Shown here: piece by piece, positions 42,100-51,776 of the stretch
Numbering within the stretch: position 1 is the stretch's first letter
How the letters are laid out: every line of letters begins with the position of its first letter
Assembly: GCA_028285755.1 (NCBI GenBank)
Contig: JANQOQ010000014.1
Coordinates: forward strand, 496,001-560,000
DNA: 64,000 nucleotides
Reading direction: 5' to 3'
DNA from: Puniceicoccaceae bacterium
Lineage (GTDB): Bacteria > Verrucomicrobiota > Verrucomicrobiia > Opitutales > JAFGAQ01
The notes under the pieces: generated by a model
The model's database searches: none
What the model saw: the letters and a program-made list of their open reading frames with translations, nothing else
What the model was told of the DNA's origin: nothing
Program-made: the position numbers and the translations under genes

Positions 42100-44904
42100 T
42101 TATTTTGAGTAGAGTGTGTCATGCACTGCTTTATCCCGAGGAGATACTCTACCCCAGTTTTCCGTTTCGACCAACTCGGGAACCCATCGCCAACTGCGCG
42201 GGCACCTTTCTCCGCCTGCGCGTGCTACGGCCACTTGGTCTTCGCTTGAACTGGTTTCTAGTATTACAGAGGACACAATGAATAATTCTGCAAGATCATC
42301 ACTGTATTTTTGAAGTATATCTGCAATAGGGTTTGACGCCTGAAGTGCAACCTTTATTTCCGCATCGAGGGATTGTCCGATCGTTTTTTCCTGCCGGAGT
42401 TTCTCAAGCTTCTCGTTAATTTGCTCCGATTTGAACTTGAGCAGGTCATTCACCTCCTGAGCTTCGGTTTCAAAAACCGGGTAATTGTCAGCAATTGGCC
42501 AGTCCTGCAGGGTGGCTAGGTTTTCGGAGAAATCCTCGTCATTCTCGTAGTATGCTATGGCTTCATCTGCTGTAAATGGTAATACAGGCACGAGCAGCTT
42601 GGTGAGTGCTTCGAAGATCGCGTAAATAACCGTTTGCGAAGATCGGCGTTTGGGATCATCTGGCGCGAGTGTGTAGAGCCGATCCTTAATAATGTCGTGA
42701 TAGGTTGCCGAGAGCGTGTTATTACAGAAGAGCTGGATCAGTTGGAAAACCTTCGGGAAATCATAGTTATCGTAGGCCTTCGTTACTTGCTGGATAAGCT
42801 GGCGTGTCTCTTCAAGCGCCCATTTGTCGAGTATGTGCAAATCATCTCTTTCAACGGTGTCCGTTGCGGGATCAAAGTCGTAAAGGCTGCCAATCTGGAA
42901 GCGCAGGGTATTGCGGATGAGCCGGTAGATACCGGAAATCTGCTTGATGATGTTATTCCCGATCGGAATGTCCCCCCGGTAATCCTCGGAAAGAATGAGC
43001 AGACGCAGGATGTCAGCACCATATTGTTTGAGCCATTCTGTGGCCGTCTTGGCCCCCTGGCTTTTCGACATTTTGCGACCGTTCTCATCTACGACGAAGC
43101 CGTGGGTGAGCACTGTCTTGTAGGGCGCATTACCATTCTCAATCACTGAAGTCCAGATGGATGACTGGAACCAGCCACGGTGTTGATCACTGCCCTCAAG
43201 GTAAAGGTCTGCCGGACGGTGCAGACCATCGAAGCGGTTGAGCACCGCTGCGTGGCTGCTACCACTGTCGAACCACACATCCAGGGTGTCTTCACCCTTT
43301 TTGATGTCCTCAAGTGACCAACCCTCGGGTAGTTCCACTCCATGGAGTAGCTCTTCTTCGCTTTGTGTAAACCAGATGTCCGAGCCTTCTGTTGCAAATT
43401 TTTGGGCAATGGCTTCGATTACATCCTCCTGTAAGAGCACATCGCCGGCTTCGTTATAGAATACTGGAATGGGCACCCCCCAGGAACGCTGGCGTGAGAT
43501 ACACCAGTCCGGGCGGTTTTCCACTGCAGAGTGTATACGATTCTTTCCCCAGTCGGGTATCCAGATCACCTTATCGATCTCATTGAGCACCTTTTGGCGG
43601 CTGTCGTTATGATCGAGTCGCATGAAAAATTGATCCATCGCGCGGAAAATCACCGGTGTTTTGGATCGCCAGCAATGCGGATACTGGTGTGTAAACTGCG
43701 TATGCTGGATGAGCGAACCATTCTCCTGTAGGAGCTTTAAAACTTCCTCATTGGCCTGGCTCGCTCCGTTCTTTTTTTCAAATACGGATTTACCAACCAG
43801 GGATTCCGGAATTTGCCCATCATCAACATAGCGCGAGTTTTCATCGAGCGGGCTGTAAACTTCGAGCCCATACTTGAGACCGGTGATGTAGTCATCGTGG
43901 CCATGCCCGGGTGCAGTGTGCACGCAGCCCGTGCCTGTTTCCAGGGTCACATACTCAGCAAGCACAATCGGGCTCTCGCGATCGATAAACGGATGCTGGT
44001 TTCGCAGTCCCTCCAGTTTCTCCCCTTTGATAGAAACATCCGTAATCTTCACTTTGCCCTCCCACTCAACGTCCTTAATAAAGGTCTCAGCGAGCTCTCT
44101 GGCGACCAGGTAATTGTGCCCCTCATATTCAATGAGTGTGTATTCAAAGCGCGGGTGTACCGCGATTGCCAGATTTGCCGGCAAGGTCCACGGTGTAGTG
44201 GTCCAGATGACTGTGGAAGTGTTTTCAGGCAGTCCGTATTCCTTTGCGTTTAATGATTTAAAAGGAACCCAGATCGAATTGCTGATGTGCTCCGCGTATT
44301 CGATTTCGGCTTCGGCAAGTGCGGTTTTATAGGGGATGGACCAATACACGGGCTTCTTGCTACGGTACACAAGACCCTCCTTTACGAATGCTGCAAAAGT
44401 GCGCAGGATGTCCGCCTCATAGGTCGGGTTCATCGTGCGGTAATGGTTTTCCCAATCCGTATGGATGCCCAGGCGCTTAAACTGCTCGAGCTGGATATCG
44501 ATGTATTTTTCCGCGAAAGCCGTGCAGTCTCTGCGTATGGTTACCGGATCGAGCTCCGTCGTGTTTTTCTGCAGGTTTTTAGTCACCGCATGCTCAATGG
44601 GCAGACCGTGGCAGTCCCAGCCGGTCACATAATTGACCTCATAGCCCCGCATGGTTTTGTAGCGCACCACGATGTCCTTGAGCACTTTATTTAAAACGTG
44701 GCCCAGGTGGATGTCCCCATTTGCAAAGGGCGGGCCATCATGCAAAATAAACGGCTCAGCATCTTTTCGGGCCTCCAGGGCTTTGTAATAGGCATTCTGC
44801 TTTTCCCAGTGCGCAAGGCGCTGGGGTTCCCGCTCCACGAGGTTTGCCTTCATGGGAAATCGGGTTTGTGGCAGGTTTAAGGTGTCCTTTAAATTGACGC
44901 TCAT
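42100..44904 (-). CDS. ileS: Isoleucyl-tRNA synthetase
   Basis: 934 residues, type-1 bacterial IleRS. HIGH motif as HLGH in DGPPFANGDIHLGHVLNK, KMSKS in ENGRKMSKSQG, the editing domain with CVHTAPGHGHDDY, and WDCHGLPIEHAV are in order. The C-terminal region normally carries a Cys4 zinc finger; here only the first Cys (Cys901 in ERCPRSW) survives and the others are Ser, Val or absent. The enzyme charges tRNA-Ile with isoleucine. It is the first gene of ileS-dksA-like-lspA, divergent from the S55 peptidase gene. Confidence 0.96.
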   Translation of the reverse strand: MSVNLKDTLNLPQTRFPMKANLVEREPQRLAHWEKQNAYYKALEARKDAEPFILHDGPPFANGDIHLGHVLNKVLKDIVVRYKTMRGYEVNYVTGWDCHGLPIEHAVTKNLQKNTTELDPVTIRRDCTAFAEKYIDIQLEQFKRLGIHTDWENHYRTMNPTYEADILRTFAAFVKEGLVYRSKKPVYWSIPYKTALAEAEIEYAEHISNSIWVPFKSLNAKEYGLPENTSTVIWTTTPWTLPANLAIAVHPRFEYTLIEYEGHNYLVARELAETFIKDVEWEGKVKITDVSIKGEKLEGLRNQHPFIDRESPIVLAEYVTLETGTGCVHTAPGHGHDDYITGLKYGLEVYSPLDENSRYVDDGQIPESLVGKSVFEKKNGASQANEEVLKLLQENGSLIQHTQFTHQYPHCWRSKTPVIFRAMDQFFMRLDHNDSRQKVLNEIDKVIWIPDWGKNRIHSAVENRPDWCISRQRSWGVPIPVFYNEAGDVLLQEDVIEAIAQKFATEGSDIWFTQSEEELLHGVELPEGWSLEDIKKGEDTLDVWFDSGSSHAAVLNRFDGLHRPADLYLEGSDQHRGWFQSSIWTSVIENGNAPYKTVLTHGFVVDENGRKMSKSQGAKTATEWLKQYGADILRLLILSEDYRGDIPIGNNIIKQISGIYRLIRNTLRFQIGSLYDFDPATDTVERDDLHILDKWALEETRQLIQQVTKAYDNYDFPKVFQLIQLFCNNTLSATYHDIIKDRLYTLAPDDPKRRSSQTVIYAIFEALTKLLVPVLPFTADEAIAYYENDEDFSENLATLQDWPIADNYPVFETEAQEVNDLLKFKSEQINEKLEKLRQEKTIGQSLDAEIKVALQASNPIADILQKYSDDLAELFIVSSVILETSSSEDQVAVARAGGERCPRSWRWVPELVETENWGRVSPRDKAVHDTLYSK

Positions 44905-45068
44905 GAAATATGTACAGAGGCGGAAATAATGCCCCAGCTCTGATCGAAGTCAAGAAATCAAGTTTCAGGAATGAACAACTCAGTCGTATTCAAATCAAAT
45001 AAACAGTTGAGATTGGCAGGATTTACGCTAATTATTGAGCTTTTGTAACGTTATATAAGACATCCGAA

Positions 45069-46892
45069 GTGATCCAAAAATTTAAAATTACCCTTTCATT
45101 TATTCTCTTTATGCAGCTTTGTGCGCTTAGCTTTGCAGAGACCTATTGGGACGTAGAGGATATTGAGCCCGGCATGCAGGGAGAGTGGCATACGGTAGTT
45201 CAGGGTAATGAGATACGGGTATTCCCGCTACGAGTCTTGGGAGTATCCCGCAATTTTGCAGGACCTAGAAACCCGGTAATCATTTGCGAAGCCCTGGATG
45301 CAGAAAATGTGCTGAGTGGACCCGTTGCTGGCATGAGTGGTAGCCCCGTGTATATCGATGGTAAACTCGTGGGTGCTTACGCATATGGGTATACTTGGGC
45401 GAAGGAACAGGCGATCATCGGGGTAACGCCGATTGACAGCATGATCGAGATTATTGAGCGCTTTCCGCCTATGCCGATTGGTGAACGCTATCGCAGAGCC
45501 TTTAATAACGGTACGGAAGGGTTGCCCGAACCTTATCGGCCGAATCCAACCGTTGAGGACATGGGCGAGTTGCTTGATAGCGGAAATCTGGATAAGGCAG
45601 CCCTGCGGCTCAATGATTTTGCAGGTTCACGCACCCCGCTCTTTGTTTCAGGATTTTCGCAGGAAGTAATCGACGCCTTTGGGGATGAGTTTCACCAGGT
45701 AGGTGTCGAGTTGGTAAATGCACCTACGGCAAGCTCCGGTGACATGAGCGACTGGAGTGATGAGGATGCCAAGAACTTTGAGCCGGGAATGCCCATTGCA
45801 GGTGTATTAATGGATGGTGATTTTAGTGTAACTGGTGTCGGCACTGTAACCTGGAATAAGGGTAATGAAGTTTTGGGTTTTGGTCACCCGTTTTTTGGTG
45901 AGGGGGATGTTGAAATCCCAATGGCGTCTGCAAATATTCTCACGGTAGTTCGTTCGTATCAGATTTCTTTTAAACTCTCTGAGATTGGCCCCGTGGTAGG
46001 TTCTATTTATCAGGACCGCCTTACGGGTATTGCCGGGCAAATTGGCAGGCAAGCGCCCACTACAGAGGTGGAGTATCACATTACTAATGAGAGTGGGGTG
46101 GAGACCATTTATCACTCCAGTGTTTTTGAGCATCCTAAGCTTTCTCCGCGATTAGCCGCGATTGGTTTGCTGCAAACACTCCAAAGCTCTTTGGATCGCG
46201 ATGAGGAGCAGACGATGTATATGGATGTCGAGATGCACATCCAGGGGCGTGAGCCGATTAGTTTTTCAAATGTAGGGGTAGGTTCACTCGGCTCCATGAA
46301 TCTCGCTACTCAGCTGCTTCAGGTGTTCAGTGCCGTGTCGGATAATCCCTTTCAGTTTCCCCGTATTGAAAAGCTGATTTGCAAGGTCGACCTCAAAAAA
46401 CAACAACGTTACAGCTTTTTTGATGAGGTCATCGTCGATAGCAGCGTTCCCCGGCCGGGTGAGACGCTGGACCTTGTTATCAACATCCGTAGTTTTCTCG
46501 GGGAGCCGGAGCAATTTAAGCTGCAGGTGCCCATCCCCATCGGTACGAAAGGTGAGACCTTCACGATCCAAATCGCGGACGCTAATCGTGTAAATCCGGA
46601 AAATAATCTGATCATCCGGGCGGATATGGATACCCTTGGGGATATCTTACGCCAGGTGGAGCAACTAAAATCCCGCCAGAATATCTATGTGCAGCTCATC
46701 CGTCAGTCGACGGGTTTTCAGGTACAGGGAGATACCCTTTATGATGTGCCGCCTTCAGTCGCCCATTTATTTACAACCCCTAAAAACGCACAATACAGCA
46801 GCGAACTCACTGAAGTCGTATTGTGGGAAACTGAGATTCCCCTCTCGGGAGTATTTGAAGGCTCTTATCGCCTGAATGTTGAAATCCGCTAA
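45069..46892 (+). CDS. SpoIVB-type (S55) serine peptidase domain protein, exported
   Basis: 607 residues from GTG 45069, with signal peptide FKITLSFILFMQLCALSFA. The S55 domain has the characteristic VAGMSGSPVYIDGKLVGAYAYG, Ser90 or Ser92 being in the catalytic position, and the second conserved segment VLGFGHPFFGEGDVEIPM with its His. The rest (about 350-607) is beta-rich and of unknown role. In spore formers SpoIVB signals across the forespore envelope; here no sporulation is expected, so the target is unknown. No PDZ domain is evident. The following beta-propeller gene (17 bp later) may encode a partner. Confidence 0.82.
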   Translation: MIQKFKITLSFILFMQLCALSFAETYWDVEDIEPGMQGEWHTVVQGNEIRVFPLRVLGVSRNFAGPRNPVIICEALDAENVLSGPVAGMSGSPVYIDGKLVGAYAYGYTWAKEQAIIGVTPIDSMIEIIERFPPMPIGERYRRAFNNGTEGLPEPYRPNPTVEDMGELLDSGNLDKAALRLNDFAGSRTPLFVSGFSQEVIDAFGDEFHQVGVELVNAPTASSGDMSDWSDEDAKNFEPGMPIAGVLMDGDFSVTGVGTVTWNKGNEVLGFGHPFFGEGDVEIPMASANILTVVRSYQISFKLSEIGPVVGSIYQDRLTGIAGQIGRQAPTTEVEYHITNESGVETIYHSSVFEHPKLSPRLAAIGLLQTLQSSLDRDEEQTMYMDVEMHIQGREPISFSNVGVGSLGSMNLATQLLQVFSAVSDNPFQFPRIEKLICKVDLKKQQRYSFFDEVIVDSSVPRPGETLDLVINIRSFLGEPEQFKLQVPIPIGTKGETFTIQIADANRVNPENNLIIRADMDTLGDILRQVEQLKSRQNIYVQLIRQSTGFQVQGDTLYDVPPSVAHLFTTPKNAQYSSELTEVVLWETEIPLSGVFEGSYRLNVEIR

Positions 46893-46909
46893 AGCTTTGG
46901 AATTTATAT

Positions 46910-49051
46910 ATGAATAGTATGCGTAATGGTCTATACATTCTCTTAATTGCCTTTCTCGCGGGCTCTTTAAGTGCAGTTCGCACTGAGAACCGTATTCTCG
47001 AAGGCTTCAATACCTTCAATAAAGGAGAATTCCGGGATGTTGGTATCACCCATGATGGTAAGCTCTTTCCCTCTCCCAGTTTGACAGAATTTGCAAAACT
47101 ACCCTCGCCGATCGTTTGGGAGACTGCCCTGATGGGAGATGGTAGTTTGATTGTAAGTACGGGCAATAATGGCACCGTCTACCGAGTCCTCGCAGACGGA
47201 GAAAGCGAGGTGCTGTTTCAGCCTGAGGAATCCCTGTCACGTGCATTAGTGGTGGATGAGAAGGGGCGTGTATACATCGGCACATCACCCAAAGGCCGCA
47301 TCTATCGCATCCTTGAGGATGGCAGCAGTGAACTATTCTTCGATCCTACCGAGCTCTATATTTGGGATATGGTCATTGGCCCGGATGGATATCTCTATGT
47401 GGCTACCGGGGGTCGCGGCAAAATTTACAAACTCAGCTTGAGCTACCGTCTCGGCGAAGATGTTTCACCCCTGTACGAAGCTTCAGAAACCCATATCAAT
47501 ACGATTGCATTTAATGCAAATGGTGAGCTGGTGATAGGTACTGGCCCGGGAGGCAATCTATACAAAGTTTCGCCTGACGGTGAATCGGTAGAAGGTCTTT
47601 TTCATGCAGGTGCAGAGGAAGTAAAGGGTATTTACCCGCAGGCGGATGGCAGCGTGGTATTTTCAACCTTCTCAACTAAAAGTTCCGGAGCCAGTGACTC
47701 TTCAAGCAACGATTCCAATAATAATTCTCAGAACCCGTTTCAATTTACGGTCTTTGCCAATGATCTACCCGAATACAACGGTTTGATGCGTCTTGATCCT
47801 GAGGGTAATCTGGAGACCATCTGGTCGTTGAATCCCCACAAAATCTTTTCGGTGTATCCCTTGGAAACGGGCGAATGGTTTATTGGTAGTGGCACCAATG
47901 GTCGCTTATTCAAAGTGAAAGACCCGTTTAACTGGAGTAATTTACTTACAGTGCCTTCCGGAGGTGAAATTACGCAAATTGTACCCATGGCTGAAGCGGG
48001 TGGTTACTACGTGATAGCCAGTAATCCGGCCCGCATCTATACGATGCGTAACGAGGTTAGCACTACCAGCCGCTATACCAGTGAAGTTGTAGATGTGGGG
48101 AAAACAGTGAAATGGGGGAACTTACGATACCTTTCGGTCAACGGCACTTTTGAAAACCACGTGACTGTCTCTACCCGCACGGGTAATATTGAAGACCCCA
48201 ACCGTTCCTGGAGTGACTGGTCGCCCCTGAACGGAAGAAGCATCGTGAGCAATAACTCACGTTTTATCCAATATCGGCTGGATATCTCTGCAGAAAGCCC
48301 GGGGGTTCAAAGAGTGCAAATTTTTTACCAGGAGCAGAATCTAGCTCCTCGCATTGGCCAGATACGTATTTTGCCTGGGGCTTATCGTATGTATACTGCC
48401 CCCAAACCCTCGCAGACAGTGACTTTCACTAAAGTTTTTCAGGCGGGTAGTAATGATTTGGACCTTGGCACCAATCGCGTGCCCCAGCTCATCCTCGAAA
48501 AGGAGGAAGCAGCCGTAACGGCAGTATGGATGCCATCTGACCCGAATCGGGATCGTATGCTTTACGATCTGTTCGTGCGTAAGGTGGGTGATGAAGATTG
48601 GATTCTTGCGGCCAAGGAAATCAATGAACCGCTCTATGCCATGGATATCCGGGGTCTTGAAGAAGGGTTTTATCAGCTGAAAATTGTTGCCAAGGATAAA
48701 CTGGATAACACCGCAGAGGACGCACTGACCTTTGAAAAAGCGAGTGATCCGTTCCTCATCGACTTTACATCCCCGGCAGTCATGGTTGAAAGCATTGAAA
48801 TTGTCGGACGCTCTGCGAATGTGAAAGTGAGCGTTGAGGATCGCTTTGGGGTCATCGAGCGCACCTATTACAGTCTGAATGGGGAGAACCTTCAGAGAGC
48901 CATCCCAACAGATGGTCTGTTTGATGCTGAGCTCGAGCAGTTTGACATCCAGTTTTCAGAGCTGGAGCTGGGCACCTACAGCCTGATCATGCAGGCCTAT
49001 GACGAAAATGGAAATGTGGGCATATCCACTTCCAATTTCATCATCGAGTAG
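46910..49051 (+). CDS. Exported beta-propeller protein of unknown function
   Basis: 713 residues with signal peptide LYILLIAFLAGSLSAV. Repeated blades read like NHL or SMP-30 propeller strands (MGDGSLIVSTGNNGTVYRVL, EKGRVYIGTSPKGRIYRIL, PDGYLYVATGGRGKIYKL, ETGEWFIGSGTNGRLFKV), about seven across residues 60-380. Two beta-sandwich regions follow, the last resembling a fibronectin-III or Ig-like fold. No catalytic motif is recognised. It is the second gene after the S55 peptidase and likely shares its operon and location in the periplasm. The end lies 1 bp from the convergent murJ. Confidence 0.75.
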   Translation: MNSMRNGLYILLIAFLAGSLSAVRTENRILEGFNTFNKGEFRDVGITHDGKLFPSPSLTEFAKLPSPIVWETALMGDGSLIVSTGNNGTVYRVLADGESEVLFQPEESLSRALVVDEKGRVYIGTSPKGRIYRILEDGSSELFFDPTELYIWDMVIGPDGYLYVATGGRGKIYKLSLSYRLGEDVSPLYEASETHINTIAFNANGELVIGTGPGGNLYKVSPDGESVEGLFHAGAEEVKGIYPQADGSVVFSTFSTKSSGASDSSSNDSNNNSQNPFQFTVFANDLPEYNGLMRLDPEGNLETIWSLNPHKIFSVYPLETGEWFIGSGTNGRLFKVKDPFNWSNLLTVPSGGEITQIVPMAEAGGYYVIASNPARIYTMRNEVSTTSRYTSEVVDVGKTVKWGNLRYLSVNGTFENHVTVSTRTGNIEDPNRSWSDWSPLNGRSIVSNNSRFIQYRLDISAESPGVQRVQIFYQEQNLAPRIGQIRILPGAYRMYTAPKPSQTVTFTKVFQAGSNDLDLGTNRVPQLILEKEEAAVTAVWMPSDPNRDRMLYDLFVRKVGDEDWILAAKEINEPLYAMDIRGLEEGFYQLKIVAKDKLDNTAEDALTFEKASDPFLIDFTSPAVMVESIEIVGRSANVKVSVEDRFGVIERTYYSLNGENLQRAIPTDGLFDAELEQFDIQFSELELGTYSLIMQAYDENGNVGISTSNFIIE

Positions 49052-49052
49052 C

Positions 49053-50585
49053 CTAACGTAAGCCGCGATATATTTTATTCAGGCGCAAGAGGAAAAACAA
49101 TCCCAGGTATATCATCACCGATACGCCTATTACGCCGATCACTTCCATTGCCAGGACTGCCTTACTCACGTTCATCTCGATGATATGCATGCCTAGCAGA
49201 TAGGTGGCAGCTACCATGGTGACAGAGATGACGGCGAGCTTGAGCAGATTGGGTATCAATTGTAAAAATCGAAAATCCGGGCGTATCCGCTTAAATAGAT
49301 AAAGGAGCAAAAAATTATGCACGACCGCAGCAGTGGTATTTGCAATGGCTAGGCCGGCAGCACCCCAGATATTCATAAATACCAGGCTTAGCAATGTATT
49401 GACGATGAGCGCGATGACTGAAACGCGTACAGGCGCCCTCATGTTTTTAGTGGCATGAAATGCTCGCGTTAAGAGTGCACTCAATGCGATGGGAAGAATT
49501 GAAAAACTGTAGATGATCAAGAGACGGCTAACTTCAATCACATCAGATTCACCAAATTCTCCCCATTCAAAGAGCAAACGCGTTGTTGGCTCTGCCAAAA
49601 GTATCAGTCCCAGACTGGCGGGCAGGGAGATCGCAGTGATTAATAATATTCCTTTTTCAAAAGTAGTGTTAAACGAAGTTGATTCATCGCGGGTGGCTTG
49701 TTTTGAAAGGAGTGGAAACAAAACCGTATAAATGGCTACCGAAAAGATTCCAAGTGGCAGTTCAGTGATCCGGTTCGATAAATAGAGGTGTGAGACCGCG
49801 TCGTCAGACACCTGGTAGGCCAGTATTCTTGAGATCAGGTGATTAAGCTGCACGACCGCAGCACCGAGCCCAGCGCCCAGAAAGAGGGTTTGTACTTCGC
49901 GGCTGTCTTCATTAAGTTTTGGAGTCCATTGGGGTTTCCAGCCCATAGACATCAGTTGTACTGCCGGGAGCAACATCTGTAATGCACCGCCAATCAGCAC
50001 GCCGATGCATAAAGTCATGGCGAGGTTTTGGGTGGATTGATTTAAAATTAGATTCCCAATGATGACCGCGGTAATCATCGACACATTCAGGATAATGGGT
50101 GATAATGAGGGAACGGCAAATTTGCTATGGCTGTTGAGCGCGCCGGTTAAAATGGCGGCGATGCAAATCAATACGACGTAATGGATTAACCATTGAGTGT
50201 AGGGGATGGCGGTTTGCCAGTTTTCAGGCAATATGGACAGATGTTTGAGCCCCTCAAAAAAAAGCAATGTAATCAATGCTATGGCACTTGTGATAATCAA
50301 GAGTCGCGATATCACGCTGTTTAACAATGCCCATGATTTACCGGAGGTCGCATCCGAAAGCGTCCTTGTAAATACGGGTATAAACGCTGAATTCAAAGCG
50401 CCCTCACCCAGTAGTCGGCGAAAAAGATTGGGCAGCGTGAAGGCGACCAGAAATGCAGAAGTATACAAACCCGTGCCCATGGCAGATACCATCACCACGT
50501 CGCGTACCAGTCCCAGCACACGCGAAGCACTGGTGGATCCCGCGAGGGTTAGGATGTGTTGAACTGTCTTGGGTAAGTTGGGCAT
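49053..50585 (-). CDS. murJ: Lipid II flippase MurJ
   Basis: 510 residues, about 14 membrane helices. The opening STSASRVLGLVRDVVMVSAMGTG and FTLPNLFRRLLGEGALNSAFIPVF are the MviN/MurJ signature with its conserved Arg residues. It moves lipid II across the inner membrane for peptidoglycan synthesis, consistent with a Gram-negative cell. Gene ends meet the propeller gene with 1 bp between stops; the start is divergent from pta with 132 bp between. Confidence 0.94.
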   Translation of the reverse strand: MPNLPKTVQHILTLAGSTSASRVLGLVRDVVMVSAMGTGLYTSAFLVAFTLPNLFRRLLGEGALNSAFIPVFTRTLSDATSGKSWALLNSVISRLLIITSAIALITLLFFEGLKHLSILPENWQTAIPYTQWLIHYVVLICIAAILTGALNSHSKFAVPSLSPIILNVSMITAVIIGNLILNQSTQNLAMTLCIGVLIGGALQMLLPAVQLMSMGWKPQWTPKLNEDSREVQTLFLGAGLGAAVVQLNHLISRILAYQVSDDAVSHLYLSNRITELPLGIFSVAIYTVLFPLLSKQATRDESTSFNTTFEKGILLITAISLPASLGLILLAEPTTRLLFEWGEFGESDVIEVSRLLIIYSFSILPIALSALLTRAFHATKNMRAPVRVSVIALIVNTLLSLVFMNIWGAAGLAIANTTAAVVHNFLLLYLFKRIRPDFRFLQLIPNLLKLAVISVTMVAATYLLGMHIIEMNVSKAVLAMEVIGVIGVSVMIYLGLFFLLRLNKIYRGLR

Positions 50586-50717
50586 ACTTGGCCTGGAGCA
50601 GAATGCGTGTTTTTAAACCTTTGGATTTATGTGGTTTGTGAAATGCTTGTCATCTAAAATATCCAAGATTGATAAATGTGTGCTTATTTACTTTGATGCT
50701 AACTGGCTACAAAAAAG

Positions 50718-51773
50718 ATGAGTGTTACCTTTCTCGACAGTTTAAAAACTAAATTACAGCGACACCCCAAACGAATCGTGTTTCCGGAAGGGGGCGACCC
50801 GCGTATTATTCAGGCTTCGCGCCAAATTGTTACCCAGGAGCTCGGTGTGCCGATACTGCTGGGCGATCGTGCGGAAATTAAAAAACGGGCGCTTCAGCTA
50901 AATATAAATCTGCAGGGCATGCGCATTATTGAACCGGTACGAACTGATGAGGCCCAGGAATATGCGGAGCTTCTTGCAAACTACCGGCATTTTTCGGAAT
51001 CCAGTCGGGAAGAACGCCAAAAAGTTGTGCTGGATACCAATTACTATGCAGCGCTCATGGTCGCCAACGGCCATGCGGACGGAGTGGTTTCCGGGGCAAC
51101 CTCTTCGGCCTCGAGTGCGTTGCGGCCGCTTATACGAATCCTCCCCAAGCAAGAAGGCTTTAACACCATCTCATCACTCCTAATCCTGGATGTCGCAGCC
51201 GATGAAGACGAGAGGCGCGTGCTCTTTTTAGCGGACACCGCAGTAATCCCGGATCCGCGTGCAGATCAACTGAGCGATATCGCTATTACCACAGCGAAGC
51301 TATCCTATCACTTGACCAACGAGAAACCTAAAATCGCATTCCTGAGTTACACCACCCATTCCGAAACGAGCCAATCTTCGACCGTAGCCAAACTTAAAGA
51401 GGCTACTGAGATTACAAAGGCTAAGTTGCATACACTGCCGCTTGAAATCGCGCTGGATGGTGAAATCCAGGCAGATGCCGCACTTGATCCTTTCACTGCG
51501 CGTATCAAGAACGTTCCGTCAGAGGTTGCCGGCCATGCAAACGTGCTGATTTTCCCTGACCTTTTTTCAAGCAACATTGCATCCAAAATGGTGCAATTTC
51601 TTGCAAGCTGCCGCTCTTATGGCCAAATATTAACCGGGTTTGACAAACCCGCAGCTGAAATCAGCCGTAGTGCCAGCGCCCATGATATACTCGGAACGGC
51701 GGTAATCGTAGCTGCCCAGGCTATTGACATGCACCTGCTTTTTGAAGATATGAAGACGCTCGACGATATCTAA
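50718..51773 (+). CDS. pta: Phosphate acetyltransferase, catalytic (PTA_PTB) domain only
   Basis: 351 residues of the phosphotransacetylase fold: KRIVFPEGGDPRIIQASR, VSGATSSASSALRPLIRIL, VLFLADTAVIPDPRADQLSDIA and NVLIFPDLFSSNIASKMVQ. It interconverts acetyl-CoA and acetyl phosphate. Long Pta enzymes carry an N-terminal AAA_26-DRTGG part; here that part is a separate gene starting 3 bp downstream. This makes the split reversed relative to the fused gene. No acetate kinase gene is seen in the window. Confidence 0.93.
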   Translation: MSVTFLDSLKTKLQRHPKRIVFPEGGDPRIIQASRQIVTQELGVPILLGDRAEIKKRALQLNINLQGMRIIEPVRTDEAQEYAELLANYRHFSESSREERQKVVLDTNYYAALMVANGHADGVVSGATSSASSALRPLIRILPKQEGFNTISSLLILDVAADEDERRVLFLADTAVIPDPRADQLSDIAITTAKLSYHLTNEKPKIAFLSYTTHSETSQSSTVAKLKEATEITKAKLHTLPLEIALDGEIQADAALDPFTARIKNVPSEVAGHANVLIFPDLFSSNIASKMVQFLASCRSYGQILTGFDKPAAEISRSASAHDILGTAVIVAAQAIDMHLLFEDMKTLDDI

Positions 51774-51776
51774 CCC

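Noticed and set aside
44905-45068. A T-box or other riboswitch ahead of ileS
   Set aside because: Only 164 bp separate the divergent genes and no specifier hairpin or T-box core sequence is visible.
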